A stretch of DNA of 64,000 nt, taken from positions 124,001 through 188,000 of the forward strand of contig NZ_BMPW01000003.1 of the NCBI RefSeq assembly GCF_014647795.1. Reading direction: 5' to 3'. This document shows positions 1-8,999 of this stretch, piece by piece. How positions within the stretch are numbered: position 1 is the first letter of the stretch; each line of letters starts with the position of its first letter. Below the pieces are notes generated by a model. It was not told where the DNA came from. It did no database searches and saw only the letters and a list, made by a program, of their open reading frames with translations. The position numbers and the translations under genes are program-made. This stretch comes from Actinoplanes campanulatus. Its GTDB lineage: Bacteria; Actinomycetota; Actinomycetes; Mycobacteriales; Micromonosporaceae.

Positions 1-641
1 TCCGCCACCGAGGTGGCCTCGGTGGCCGGTGTGCGCTGCGGCAACGTGGCGATCGTCTGCACCCGGCCCCGCCGGCCGACCCGGATCAGGGCGTCGCCGG
101 CGGCGTCCACGACCAGGTAGCCCTGCGCGGTGGCGAGCACCGCGACCGGATCGCCCGGGGTCTCCTGGGCGCCGAGGTCGGCCAGCACCGCCCCGCGCCG
201 GTTGACCTGCGCCATCCCGGCCCGCGGCGCCGGGCCGCCGTCCCGCCGGACGGTGTGCACCGGGTCGCCCTCCGCCGTGACCGTGACGTCCGAGGGGCCG
301 AGCGCGTACGCCCCGGCCGGGGAGGCCACCGACGGCAGTCCCGCCTCCACCCGCCACTGCCGCCCGAACCCGGCCACAGTGATGGCCCCGGATCTCCCGG
401 AACACGTTCGTCCCCGGGCATCGGCACGGCAGGGCCCGGGGCCGCCGCGACCGCCCTCCGCGATGTAGAGCTCACCCCGCGGCCCGAACGCCAGGCCCCG
501 CGGATTGTCCAGCCCATGGGCGACGACCTCCACCCCCGGGCGCACCGGCGCCGTCGGCCCCGGCTCGGCGGCCCGGATCAGACTTCCGCCGGACAACAGC
601 CCGACAACGGCCACGACGACAGCCTGACGGGACCGGAACAT
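1..641 (-). CDS. ScyD/ScyE family secreted protein (3' end outside window)
   Basis: The frame is open from an ATG at 641 to the window edge, so about 213 residues of the N-terminal part are visible and the C-terminus is missing. It begins with a short hydrophobic signal-like segment (VVVAVVGLLSGG, about residues 8-19). Then comes the propeller-like motif LDNPRGLAFGPRGELYIAEGG and the GGRGGPGPC region with a second cysteine about 11 residues later, which is characteristic of the ScyD/ScyE family of extracytoplasmic proteins. Later repeats read GYLVVDAAGDALIRV. The family is named after scytonemin-cluster proteins but in actinomycetes its substrate is unknown. An in-frame TTG at 647 is an alternative start, with a stop just upstream of it. 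The product is probably exported; no enzymatic role can be assigned. Confidence 0.8.
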   Translation of the reverse strand, partial: MFRSRQAVVVAVVGLLSGGSLIRAAEPGPTAPVRPGVEVVAHGLDNPRGLAFGPRGELYIAEGGRGGPGPCRADARGRTCSGRSGAITVAGFGRQWRVEAGLPSVASPAGAYALGPSDVTVTAEGDPVHTVRRDGGPAPRAGMAQVNRRGAVLADLGAQETPGDPVAVLATAQGYLVVDAAGDALIRVGRRGRVQTIATLPQRTPATEATSVA

Positions 642-758
642 GATCAACTAAACCCCCGTGTAGTCGTTTTGTCCCTCCGACACACTCTCCGGCAGGGAGG
701 TCCACCGGGGCGGCTCAGTCGGAGATCCGACCAGAAGACCGACCGGTACGGTCGGGCC

Positions 759-1385
759 ATGACGCTGACCTTCCCCGCCCTCGTGGAACGGGCCCGGAGC
801 CTGGCCGGTGACGGGCGGCGCGCGGTCCTGGGCATCACCGGGCCGCCGGCCGCCGGCAAGACCACCCTCGCCTCCGAGCTGGTCGCGGCCCTGGCGGCCC
901 CCGGGTGGGTGGCGCACGTGCCGATGGACGGCTTCCACCTCGCCGACGTGGAGCTGGACCGGCTCGGCCTGCGCGATCGCAAGGGCGCCCCGGACACCTT
1001 CGACGCGTACGGCTACGCCGGCCTGCTGCGGCGCCTGCACGAGGACCGGGACGAGATGATCTACGCGCCCGGGTTCGAGAGGGTCCTGGAGCAGCCGATC
1101 GCCGGCAGCATCGGCGTCCCCCGGTCCGCCCGCCTGATCGTGACCGAGGGCAACTACCTGCTGCTCGACGAGCCCCGCTGGGCGCCGGTGCGGACCCTGC
1201 TGACCGAGGTCTGGTACACCGACCTGGACGATCGCGTTCGCCTGCGCCGGCTGATCGACCGGCACATCCGGTTCGGCAAGACCCCGGACGCGGCGGAGGC
1301 GTGGGCGACCGGCACCGACGAGCGCAACGCTCGCCTGATCGCGGCGACCCGGGACCGGGCCGACCTGATCGTCGACCTCGCCTGA
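759..1385 (+). CDS. P-loop nucleoside/sugar kinase-like protein (uridine kinase / FrcK-like)
   Basis: This is a 208-residue cytoplasmic ATP-binding protein. The Walker A motif GPPAAGKT spans residues 28-35. It is followed by PMDGFH (about residue 57) and the signature RKGAPDTFDAYGY, then VTEGNYLLLDEPRW, which is the Walker B/substrate region of the uridine kinase, phosphoribulokinase and pantothenate kinase-like superfamily. The closest class by motif is the 'nucleoside/nucleotide kinase, fructose-transport kinase-like' group (PRK09270 type). The substrate is not determinable from sequence. I chose the ATG at 759 because the family N-terminus fits it; the frame stays open far upstream without family similarity. 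It is divergent from the ScyD-like gene and followed after 33 bp by the phosphoesterase. Confidence 0.85.
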   Translation: MTLTFPALVERARSLAGDGRRAVLGITGPPAAGKTTLASELVAALAAPGWVAHVPMDGFHLADVELDRLGLRDRKGAPDTFDAYGYAGLLRRLHEDRDEMIYAPGFERVLEQPIAGSIGVPRSARLIVTEGNYLLLDEPRWAPVRTLLTEVWYTDLDDRVRLRRLIDRHIRFGKTPDAAEAWATGTDERNARLIAATRDRADLIVDLA

Positions 1386-1418
1386 GCCTGTTCTCAGGTC
1401 CTGTCGTACCCGGGTGGC

Positions 1419-2612
1419 ATGCTTGCCCTCATGTCGGTGGATGAGGCGGTCGAGACCGAGCCGCGCAGGCGTGGCCCACGGGTCGCCCGGTTCGGCGTGA
1501 TCCTGTTCGTGGTGCTGGGGCTGCTGTTCGGCGTCCCGCTGGTGACCCTGTTCTGGTCCGGCAACGACTGGCCCGGTGTGGTCGCCGCGGCCGGCACGAT
1601 GCTGTTCGTGGCCGTCGTCGCGCTGTTCCCGTGGCTGATGTTCCGGGGTCACGGCGGTCACGACGACCGGGCCGCGCGGATCGCCGACACGCTGCTCGGC
1701 GTGATCTGGGTGCTGTTCACCTGGTCGGCGCTCGGGCAGCTGTTCGAGCTGGCCCTGCTCGCCGCCGGGGTCGCCGACCCGCTGCGCTCCCGGGTGGTCA
1801 CCGGCCTGGTGCTGGTGATCTCCACCGGTCTGCTGCTCTGGGGCCACCGCGAGGCGATGCGGGTCTCCCGGGTGCGCGAGGTCGAGGTGACGCTGCCCCG
1901 GCTGGGCCGCGGCCTCGACGGGCTGCGCGTGGTGCTGATCACCGACACCCACTACGGGCCGATCGACCGGGCCGCCTGGTCCCGCGGCGTCACCGAGGTG
2001 ATCAACTCGCTGGACGCGGACATCGTGGCGCACACCGGCGACATCGCCGACGGCACCGTCGAGCAGCGGCTCGAGATGGCCGCCCCGCTGGCCGACGTCC
2101 GCGCCCGCCACGCGCGGGTCTACGTGACCGGCAACCACGAGTACCACAGCGGCGCCCTGGGCTGGGTCGAGCACATGGAGAACCTGGGCTGGGAGACCCT
2201 GCACAACCGGCACGTCGTGGTCACCCGGGACGGCGACTCGCTGGTCGTGGCGGGCGTCGACGACCGCACGGCCGGCGGCTCCGGCCTGCCCGGCCACCGC
2301 ACCGACCACGAGGCCGCCCTGGCCGGCGCCGACCCGTCGCTGCCCGTCCTGCTGCTGGCCCACCAGCCGCAGCAGATCAAGGACGCGGTCGCCCACGGCA
2401 TCGACCTCCAGCTGTCCGGCCACACCCACGGCGGCCAGATGTGGCCGTTCCACTACCTCGTCCGCACCGACCAGCCGGCCCTGCAGGGCCTGTCGCGTCA
2501 CTCCGAGCGGACCCAGCTCTACACCAGCCGGGGCACCGGCTTCTGGGGCCCGCCGTTCCGCGTCTTCGCCCCCAGCGAGATCACCCTGCTGACCCTGCGG
2601 TCCGCGTCGTGA
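1419..2612 (+). CDS. Membrane-anchored metallophosphoesterase
   Basis: This is a 397-residue protein with four hydrophobic segments in the first ~145 residues (for example VILFVVLGLLFGVPLVTLF and VVTGLVLVISTGLLLWG). A calcineurin-like phosphoesterase domain follows, probably facing the cytoplasm or the membrane surface. The metal-binding motifs appear in order: DTHYG, GDIADG, GNHEYH, a mid-domain LAHQP, and SGHTHGGQMW. All canonical Asp/His/Asn ligands are present, so it should be active on a phosphoester. The family resembles YkuE/YaeI-type enzymes that act on lipid-linked substrates. ATG at 1431 (MSVDEAV) is an equally plausible start; a GGGTGG lies just before 1419. The stop overlaps the GTG of the next gene, implying coupled translation. 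Confidence 0.9.
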   Translation: MLALMSVDEAVETEPRRRGPRVARFGVILFVVLGLLFGVPLVTLFWSGNDWPGVVAAAGTMLFVAVVALFPWLMFRGHGGHDDRAARIADTLLGVIWVLFTWSALGQLFELALLAAGVADPLRSRVVTGLVLVISTGLLLWGHREAMRVSRVREVEVTLPRLGRGLDGLRVVLITDTHYGPIDRAAWSRGVTEVINSLDADIVAHTGDIADGTVEQRLEMAAPLADVRARHARVYVTGNHEYHSGALGWVEHMENLGWETLHNRHVVVTRDGDSLVVAGVDDRTAGGSGLPGHRTDHEAALAGADPSLPVLLLAHQPQQIKDAVAHGIDLQLSGHTHGGQMWPFHYLVRTDQPALQGLSRHSERTQLYTSRGTGFWGPPFRVFAPSEITLLTLRSAS

Positions 2613-3427
2613 GGCCGTCCTCCTTCGACGAATTCGAACGCTCCATGTGGTCGGGCCAGGCCGAGATCTTCAACGAGACCATGGCCCACCTGTGCGGCCA
2701 CACCGCCCCCGCCCTCCTGTCCGCCGCCGGTGACCGTGACCTGGCCGGGCTCCGGCTGCTGGACGTGGGCACCGGTTCGGGGACGGTCGCCGGGCTGGCC
2801 GACGCGCGCGGGGCGCGGGTCACCGCCGTCGACGCCGAGCCGAGCATGGTGGAGCTGACGGCGAAACGGGTGCCCGGCGCCGAGGTCCGGCAGGCGATCC
2901 TGCCCGAGCTGCCGTTCGCGGACGCCACGTTCGACGCCGCGGTCGCCAACTTCGTGATCAACCACGTCGGCGACCCGGCGGCCGCCATCGCCGGGATGCG
3001 GCGTGTGGTGCGTCCCGGCGGCCGGATCGCCGTGACGATCTGGCCGCACCCGAAGCCGGAGGCCCAGCGCCTCTGGGACGAGATCTTCGACGCCGCCGGG
3101 GCGGTCCGCCCGGCCGATCTGCCCCGCCTCGACCCGGCTCTGGACTTCCGCCGCGACCAGGCGGGCCTGACCGCCCTGCTGGCGGGAGCCGGCCTGACCG
3201 GCGTGACCGGCACGACGATCTCCTGGACCATGCGCATCGACGCCGCCGCCTGGTGGTCCGGCCCGGCCGCCGGCATCGGTTTGACCGGCCTGATCCTGGC
3301 CGCCCAGGACGAGCCGACCGCCATCCGCGTCCGCCAGGAGTTCGAGCGGCGCACCGCCCCCTACCGCGGCCCCGACGGCATCCTCGCCGTCCCGACCGCG
3401 GCCCTGCTCGCCGCCGGCACCGTCTGA
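2609..3427 (+). CDS. Class I SAM-dependent methyltransferase
   Basis: This is a 272-residue protein with a Methyltransf_11-type fold. Motif I is LDVGTGSGTVA at about residues 49-59, the acidic residue of motif II is VTAVDAEPSM, and later motifs are FDAAVANFVINH and MRRVVRPGGRIAVTIW. The nearest recognised relatives are ubiquinone/menaquinone-type and small-molecule methyltransferases, but the substrate cannot be told. GTG at 2609 overlaps the preceding TGA stop in a GTGA arrangement, which argues for that start and for co-translation with the phosphoesterase. An internal ATG at 2645 (MWSGQAEIF) is the alternative. A hairpin lies just after the stop. Confidence 0.85.
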   Translation: MRPSSFDEFERSMWSGQAEIFNETMAHLCGHTAPALLSAAGDRDLAGLRLLDVGTGSGTVAGLADARGARVTAVDAEPSMVELTAKRVPGAEVRQAILPELPFADATFDAAVANFVINHVGDPAAAIAGMRRVVRPGGRIAVTIWPHPKPEAQRLWDEIFDAAGAVRPADLPRLDPALDFRRDQAGLTALLAGAGLTGVTGTTISWTMRIDAAAWWSGPAAGIGLTGLILAAQDEPTAIRVRQEFERRTAPYRGPDGILAVPTAALLAAGTV

Positions 3428-3439
3428 CCCCGGCCGGCT

Positions 3440-3465
3440 CCCACGGCTGTCTCAACGGCCGTGGG
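3440..3465 (+). terminator. Probable intrinsic terminator after the methyltransferase
   Basis: A perfect 8-bp inverted repeat, CCCACGGC at 3440-3447 and GCCGTGGG at 3458-3465, has a 10-nt loop and starts 12 nt after the stop codon. There is no T-run, which is common in high-GC actinomycetes. Confidence 0.5.
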
Positions 3466-3609
3466 ACAGCGCTCAGGACCAGCCGGAGTGTCCTGACTCG
3501 ACCGTGACGGCGCGGGCGGAATGCCGGGAATAAACCCGTTGAGCCACCGTCTCCCCGCCGAGCAGGATGGGAGCACCGCCGCCTACCCCTATCGTTCCGA
3601 GGACTCTTC

Positions 3610-6600
3610 ATGCGCCTGCTCCGCGACCTGTGGGCCACAAGCCGAAGTCGCACCGCTCTCGTCGGCTTCCTGATCGTGCTCGGCGCGTCCGGTTCGGCCT
3701 GTGCGTTAGCCCTGGCCGGCCCGGTCCTCGTCGACCGGTCCGGCCCGCTCTTCACCGTGTTGGCCGCCGCGCTCGTCGCCTCGGTGTTCAGCGACGTCAT
3801 CGTCGGCCTGCTGGCGGCCCGCCTGACCGCCGACTGGGCGGCCCGCGCCCGCCGCCGCCTTAACCGGGTCGCCTTCGGCCAGGACATCCCCACCCTGGAG
3901 AACACCCCGGTCGGCGAGCTGCTCGACCGCATCGACTCGGACGTCTACCAGGTCGGCGCCGAGCTGCGCGGCAGCGGTGTGCGCCTGGCCCAGTCCGTGG
4001 CGGTGGCCTCCCTCTCGGTGCTGACCACGTTCTTCGTCTGGTGGCCGGCCGCGATCGCGATGATCCTGGTCAGCCTGCTGCTGTTCACGGTGATGAACAA
4101 GCCGATCCAGCGGATCGGCCCGGTCCGCATCGCCGAGGAGGAGGCCTGGTCCGATCTGGCCGCGGTGATGGAGGAGGCCATCCACGGGCAGGACGACGTG
4201 CGCACCAGCCTGGCCGCGCCGTACGTGCTGCGCCTCTTCGCCCAGCGCTCGGCCGAGGTGCTGCGCCGCGGCCGCCGGGTGTGGCGGTCCTCCGCCCGGG
4301 TCACCATGGCGGCCGGCTCGATCACCCGCTCGCTGATCGCCTTCCTGGTGGTGGCCGGCGCCTGGGCGCTGTACGCGGGACAGATCGACGCCGCCCGCCT
4401 GACCGCGGTGTGGCTGCTGGCGCTCGGTTTCGGCGGCACCCTGGAGCACCTGACCCGGATGGTCCCCGAGATGCAGAACGCGCTCGGCGCCTGGGGCCGG
4501 GTGCAGCTGCTGACCCAGGTGCCGCAGGAGCCGGTCGAGGGTGTCCCGCCGGTCGAGGGCGACCTGGTCGTCCGCAACCTCACCTTCCGGTACGGCGAGG
4601 CCGACAGCGGCCGGCCCCCGGCGTTGCGCGATGTGAGCGTCACCTTCGCCCGCGGCCGGTCGTACGCGCTGATCGGTCGCACCGGCTCCGGCAAGTCCAC
4701 CCTGGCCAAGGTGCTGACCCGGGCCGTGGACGTGCCCCGCGGCACGGTCTTCCTGGGCGGCGTCGACATCAACGACATCGGCGTGGAGGGTCTGCGCCGG
4801 TGGACCGCGATCGTCCCGCAGCGCACCGAGATCCTGGCCGGCACCCTGGCGGAGAACATCGCCCTGTTCGACCGGGAGCTGCTGCCCCGGGCCGGCGCGG
4901 CGCTGGACGAGCTGGGCCTGACCGCCTGGGCCGAGGGGTTGCCCGACGGGCTGGACACCAAGCTGGGCGAGGGCGGCTACAAGCTCTCGGCCGGCCAGGA
5001 GCAGCTGGTGGCGTTCGCCCGGATCCTGGTCCGCGACCCGCAGGTGGTGATCCTCGACGAGGCCACCGCCCGGATGGACCCGGTCACCGAGTCCTGGGTG
5101 CAGCGGGCCACCGACCGGCTGTTGCAGGGCCGGATCGGTGTGATCGTGGCGCACCGGCTCTCCTCGGTGCAGCGGTGCGACGAGGTGGTGGTGCTCGCCG
5201 ACGGTCAGGTCATGGAGGCCGGGCCGCTGCGCGAGTCACGCCGTTTCGCCGAGCTGATGGCCAGCAGCAACCTGTCGGTCCCGGCGGCCCAGCCGGCCGC
5301 CGGCGGGGTGCTGCTCGCCGAACGCGACTGGGACGCCGCGATGCGGGAGGAGCTCGGCCCGGACGCCCTGGCCAATCCGCTGCCCACGGTGGATCCGCCG
5401 GCGCTGCCCGAGCCGCCGCCCATCCGCACCATGCGGGAGATCGTCCGGCTGGCGCTGAACGACAAACGCTACGGGCTGGCCGCGTGCGGCTTCTTCGTGT
5501 TCCTGGTGCTGCTCGGGTTCGACGGGGCGATCCTGCCGCTGTTGTGGTCCAACGTGGTCGACGGTGTCGGCAACCCGCTCTACCCGGCGTTCGGGCTCGC
5601 GGCGGCGCTGCTGGTGCTGATCCCGACGCTCTACTACACCGGGGCCTGGTTCCCGGAGTGGTGGGTGCGGCAGATGCTGCGGATCAGCCTGCGCCTGGTG
5701 CACGGCCAGATCGGCCCGCGCCGGGTCAGCAAGCACACCCCGGCCGAGGTGGTGGCCCAGGGCGGCGACACCGAGCGGGTGGTCATGCTCGCCGACAACG
5801 TGATCGACAACTCGGTGGCGATCTTCGCGCTGGTGTCGATGACGGTGTTCTCCCAGTCGTTCGTGCCGGGGCTGCTCTTCGCCGGGACGATGATCCTCTC
5901 CGGGCTGGCCGCGACCCTGTTCGGGCCACGGCTGGAGCGGGCGGCCCGCCGGACCGTGGCGGCACGGGCGGCGTTCGCCACCTCGCTGGTGTCGTCGCTG
6001 TCCGCGGCGCGCACGGTCAAGCTGGCCGGCGCGACCGAGCCGGTGCTCACGCACCTGGCCGGGCTCGACGAGGTTCGCAGCGACCTGCAGCGGCGGGAGA
6101 TCGCGATTCAGGTGTGGGCGCGGTCCACGCCGTCGGTCGCGAGCGGTCTGCTGCCGATCGCGGCGTGGGCGCTCTACCTGAACGGCCACATCACCGCGGC
6201 GGCGGCGCTGATCGCGGTGTCGGTGCTCGGCGCGGCCCGCTGGTTCGCGTGGACCACGGCGTCGCTGGTGTCGCACTACCCGTCGGCGAAGGTGTGGACC
6301 CGGCGAACCGCCGCCATGACCGGCGTCTCCGAGTACACGGCGGAGGTCCCCGGGGTGGACATCTCCGCCGGGACGGCGCCGGCGCCCCCGACGGCGCCGC
6401 GCAACCCGCTGCGCACGCTGGAGCTGTCCGGCTTCAGTGCGGTGCACGAGAACGGCGCCTTGGGCGTACGGGATGTCGATCTGACCGTGCGCCGCGGCGA
6501 GCTGGTGCTGGTGGTCGGCCCGGTCGGCTCCGGCAAGTCGTCGCTGCTGCGGGCCCTGGCCGGGATCGTGCACCACACCGGCGAGCTGCGGTGGAACGAC

Positions 6601-7092
6601 GAGCCGGTCGGTGAGCCGCACGTGTTCCTGCGGCCCAACCAGGTGGGCTACGTGGCCCAGCTGCCGCGGGTGCTGTCCGGGACGGTGGCCGACAACATCC
6701 AGCTCGGGCACGAGGTGGACGCGGCCGACGCGGTGTCGGTGGCGCAGCTGGAGCACGACCTGGCGGCCGCCGGTGGTGGCCTCCAGCTGCTGATCGGGCA
6801 CAAGGGCACCCGGCTCTCCGGTGGTCAGCTGCAACGGCTGGCCCTGGCCCGGGCCCTGGCGCCACGGACCGAGCTGCTGATCGCCGACGACGTCTCGTCC
6901 GCGCTGGACGTGACGACGGAGCTCGCGCTGTGGGAGGCGCTGCGCTCGCACGGGGTGACCGTGGTCGGCTCGACGTCGAAGCGGGCGGCGCTGGCCCAGG
7001 CCGACCGGGTGGTCGTGCTGATCGGCGGTCAGGTCGAGGACCAGGGCGCCTGGGACGAGCTGGCCGACCGCTGGGGTCACCTGGCCGGCTGA
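3610..7092 (+). CDS. Fused ABC exporter (TMD-NBD-TMD-NBD), with one degenerate ATP site
   Basis: This 1160-residue protein contains two type IV (ABCB-like) half-transporters in one chain. Membrane domain 1 spans about residues 15-285. NBD1 has Walker A GRTGSGKS at 356-363, signature LSAGQ, Walker B VVILDEAT and H-loop VAHRL. Membrane domain 2 (about 605-900) and NBD2 follow, with Walker A GPVGSGKS at 970-977, signature LSGGQ, Walker B LLIADDVSS and, where the H-loop histidine belongs, GSTSKR. NBD2 therefore lacks the catalytic Glu (Asp instead) and the H-loop His, and its partner signature in NBD1 is non-canonical. This is the pattern of asymmetric heterodimeric exporters (TM287/288, BmrCD class). 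It probably exports a drug, lipid or metabolite; substrate unknown. The start is supported by GAGGA about 8 nt before ATG 3610, and a strong hairpin follows the stop. Confidence 0.92.
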   Translation: MRLLRDLWATSRSRTALVGFLIVLGASGSACALALAGPVLVDRSGPLFTVLAAALVASVFSDVIVGLLAARLTADWAARARRRLNRVAFGQDIPTLENTPVGELLDRIDSDVYQVGAELRGSGVRLAQSVAVASLSVLTTFFVWWPAAIAMILVSLLLFTVMNKPIQRIGPVRIAEEEAWSDLAAVMEEAIHGQDDVRTSLAAPYVLRLFAQRSAEVLRRGRRVWRSSARVTMAAGSITRSLIAFLVVAGAWALYAGQIDAARLTAVWLLALGFGGTLEHLTRMVPEMQNALGAWGRVQLLTQVPQEPVEGVPPVEGDLVVRNLTFRYGEADSGRPPALRDVSVTFARGRSYALIGRTGSGKSTLAKVLTRAVDVPRGTVFLGGVDINDIGVEGLRRWTAIVPQRTEILAGTLAENIALFDRELLPRAGAALDELGLTAWAEGLPDGLDTKLGEGGYKLSAGQEQLVAFARILVRDPQVVILDEATARMDPVTESWVQRATDRLLQGRIGVIVAHRLSSVQRCDEVVVLADGQVMEAGPLRESRRFAELMASSNLSVPAAQPAAGGVLLAERDWDAAMREELGPDALANPLPTVDPPALPEPPPIRTMREIVRLALNDKRYGLAACGFFVFLVLLGFDGAILPLLWSNVVDGVGNPLYPAFGLAAALLVLIPTLYYTGAWFPEWWVRQMLRISLRLVHGQIGPRRVSKHTPAEVVAQGGDTERVVMLADNVIDNSVAIFALVSMTVFSQSFVPGLLFAGTMILSGLAATLFGPRLERAARRTVAARAAFATSLVSSLSAARTVKLAGATEPVLTHLAGLDEVRSDLQRREIAIQVWARSTPSVASGLLPIAAWALYLNGHITAAAALIAVSVLGAARWFAWTTASLVSHYPSAKVWTRRTAAMTGVSEYTAEVPGVDISAGTAPAPPTAPRNPLRTLELSGFSAVHENGALGVRDVDLTVRRGELVLVVGPVGSGKSSLLRALAGIVHHTGELRWNDEPVGEPHVFLRPNQVGYVAQLPRVLSGTVADNIQLGHEVDAADAVSVAQLEHDLAAAGGGLQLLIGHKGTRLSGGQLQRLALARALAPRTELLIADDVSSALDVTTELALWEALRSHGVTVVGSTSKRAALAQADRVVVLIGGQVEDQGAWDELADRWGHLAG

Positions 7093-7098
7093 GCCGCG

Positions 7099-7132
7099 AA
7101 TGTGGGTTCCGGATCCCTCCGGAACCCACATT
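7099..7132 (+). terminator. Strong intrinsic terminator after the ABC exporter
   Basis: A perfect 15-bp stem (7099-7113 with 7118-7132, core TGTGGGTTCCGGA) has a 4-nt loop and starts 6 nt after the stop codon. It separates the exporter from the NDK-like gene, whose start is only 26 bp downstream. Confidence 0.8.
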
Positions 7133-7157
7133 GCGCCGGTTCCCTAGGGTTTACCTG

Positions 7158-7955
7158 GTGGATCACCCCAGGGCCTTTCTGCTGCTCAAGCCGGACTGTC
7201 TGCGGCTCGGGCTGAGCGGGCCGGTGGAGCGGGCGATCACCCGGGCGGGGCTGCGGATCGTCTGCCGCCACCGGGTCACGCTGTCGCCCGCCGACGTCCG
7301 CTGCCTGTGGCCGGAGTACCACGACGCCGGCCACCCCCTGGCCCTCGCCTTCCTGGACCGCTATCTGACCGGCGCACCGTCCGAGGTTCTGCACCTCCGC
7401 GGGCCGGACGCGTTCGAGGCGGCCCGCCGGGTCAAGCGGGAGGTGCGGTCGCGGCACGCCGACGGCCCGTTCGCCAACGTGGTGCACGGCGCGGAGCGGC
7501 GCGGCGAGATGGCCCGGCAGGCCGATCACCTGCTCGGCCGCTGTGACGCCTGCGCGGAGCCGTTCCGCTCGGACGAGCCGCCGCTCGTCCCGGCACGGCC
7601 GCCGGGCCGGGACTTCCGGGATGACGCCGACCTCACCGCCCTGGTGGACGAGCTGTGGCCGCTCGTCCAGGGCGTGCCGACCCCGACCTACCCCGGCCCG
7701 GTGCGCCTGGAAGGCGACGACACCGGGCAGGCGGTCTATCTGGGGTCGGACCGGGAGAACACCCTCGACTCGACGGTCACCGCGCTGTGGCACGCGCTGC
7801 CCGGGATCGAGCTGCGCCACGCGGTGCTGCTCGCGCTGCACGCCGGCTGGTCCGGCGGCACCCCGATCGCGGTCGGCGGCCGCCGGGCCCTCGACGACTG
7901 CCTACGGTCGCTGCGCGCACACGGCGTCCACGCCTGCGGGCAGGGGATCACCTGA
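7158..7955 (+). CDS. Nucleoside-diphosphate-kinase-like domain fused to a ClpS-like C-terminal domain
   Basis: This is a 265-residue protein. Residues 1-~130 resemble nucleoside diphosphate kinase: FLLLKPDCL near the N-terminus corresponds to the K-P-D motif, GLRIVCRHRVTL to the following strand, and FANVVHGAE (about residues 111-119) to the active-site NAVHGSD with the phosphoryl-accepting His. The family's PGTIRGDF loop is not recognisable, so activity is uncertain. A CDAC pair follows (about 133-136). The last ~80 residues (ENTLDSTVTALWHAL, AVLLALHAGWSGG, LRSLRAHGVHA) match the spacing of the ClpS adaptor core, a tentative fold guess. The start is GTG 7158, with AGGG about 8 nt upstream. 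The 3' end overlaps the convergent esterase by 8 bp. It could be a regulatory pseudo-NDK. Confidence 0.7.
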   Translation: MDHPRAFLLLKPDCLRLGLSGPVERAITRAGLRIVCRHRVTLSPADVRCLWPEYHDAGHPLALAFLDRYLTGAPSEVLHLRGPDAFEAARRVKREVRSRHADGPFANVVHGAERRGEMARQADHLLGRCDACAEPFRSDEPPLVPARPPGRDFRDDADLTALVDELWPLVQGVPTPTYPGPVRLEGDDTGQAVYLGSDRENTLDSTVTALWHALPGIELRHAVLLALHAGWSGGTPIAVGGRRALDDCLRSLRAHGVHACGQGIT

Positions 7956-8973
7956 GCAGGCGGTTCGCCAGCCACTCGACGGCCATCGGGTAGCGGAAGT
8001 CGATGCCGCCGTGCTTGGCCGGGAACAGCTCGAACGCGATCTTCTCCTCGGGTACGCCGATCCGCCGCAGACCGTCCCGGAACGCCTCGGCGCCCAGGTC
8101 CAGGAACCATTCGTCGCGGGTGCCGGCGTCGATCCAGACGGCGCGCAGGGAACGCAGTTCGTCGGCGTACCGGTCGATCATCCGGATCGGGTCCCACGCC
8201 AGCCAGCGCTCCCACAGCTCCGGTTTGATCTGCCCGGTCCGGGAGTCGAACGGCAGCCGCGGGGTGCCGTCCGGGTCGGCGGAGAACGCCGCGGTGCAGC
8301 CCAGCAGGAGGCAGAGCGACATGTCCTCCTCCTTGGTGAACGACACCCGCGACTGGAAGTCCTTCCACCAGGCGAGGATGTCGCCGTCGTAGTCGCGCAG
8401 GTAGCGGACGCTCTTGCCGAAATCGGGGAGGTAGCAGTACTCGTACAGGGCGTCGCCGGCGTGGGTGGCCAGGGCGCCGAACAGGTCGGGCCGCAGCATC
8501 GGGGTGATCATCGCGCCGAAGCCGCCGGACGACTTGCCGGTGATGGCCCGCGACTCACGGTTCTGGAGGGTCCGGTAGTGGGCGTCTACGTACGGCACCA
8601 CCTCGTCGCACAGGTAGGAGTGGTACTTCCCGGTGCCGGGCGAGTCGACGAACTGTGAGCCGCCGTACGCCGTCCACGCATCCACATAGACGAGGATGCA
8701 TCCCGGCGCGCGCCCCTCGGCGAACACCCGGTCGGCGGTCTCGATGAACGGCTCCCGGAACGGCTGCCGGTTGCCCCACATGGTGACCTGGCCCGAGTAG
8801 CCCTGGATCACGTAGATGCTGGGATACCGCTGGTCACCCTGCTCGTAGCCGGGCGGGGTGTAGACCCACAGCGGCCGCACGTACGGATCGCCGAGCGGGT
8901 TGTCCCGCAGCAGCCGCGACTCGATCGTGTCGTGACGCAGGCTGCCGGCGAGTTCACTGCTCCAAATCGACAT
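7948..8973 (-). CDS. Alpha/beta hydrolase, enterochelin-esterase (Fes/esterase D)-like
   Basis: This is a 341-residue putative serine esterase without a signal peptide. The N-terminal part shows RPLWVYTPPGY and YVIQGYSGQ, typical of the esterase D/antigen-85-like family. The nucleophile elbow is GKSSGG (Ser in ITGKSSGGFGAM), the likely acid is in DAGTRDEWF, and the likely histidine is in PAKHGGIDFRYP near the C-terminus, so the triad is complete. The substrate is unknown; family members cleave ester bonds of siderophores, S-formylglutathione or xylan. The start is ATG 8973, and 26 bp separate it from the divergent acyltransferase, implying a shared promoter region. Confidence 0.85.
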   Translation of the reverse strand: MSIWSSELAGSLRHDTIESRLLRDNPLGDPYVRPLWVYTPPGYEQGDQRYPSIYVIQGYSGQVTMWGNRQPFREPFIETADRVFAEGRAPGCILVYVDAWTAYGGSQFVDSPGTGKYHSYLCDEVVPYVDAHYRTLQNRESRAITGKSSGGFGAMITPMLRPDLFGALATHAGDALYEYCYLPDFGKSVRYLRDYDGDILAWWKDFQSRVSFTKEEDMSLCLLLGCTAAFSADPDGTPRLPFDSRTGQIKPELWERWLAWDPIRMIDRYADELRSLRAVWIDAGTRDEWFLDLGAEAFRDGLRRIGVPEEKIAFELFPAKHGGIDFRYPMAVEWLANRLLR

Positions 8974-8999
8974 GCTGGTCAGTCAACTATCTTTTCCCG

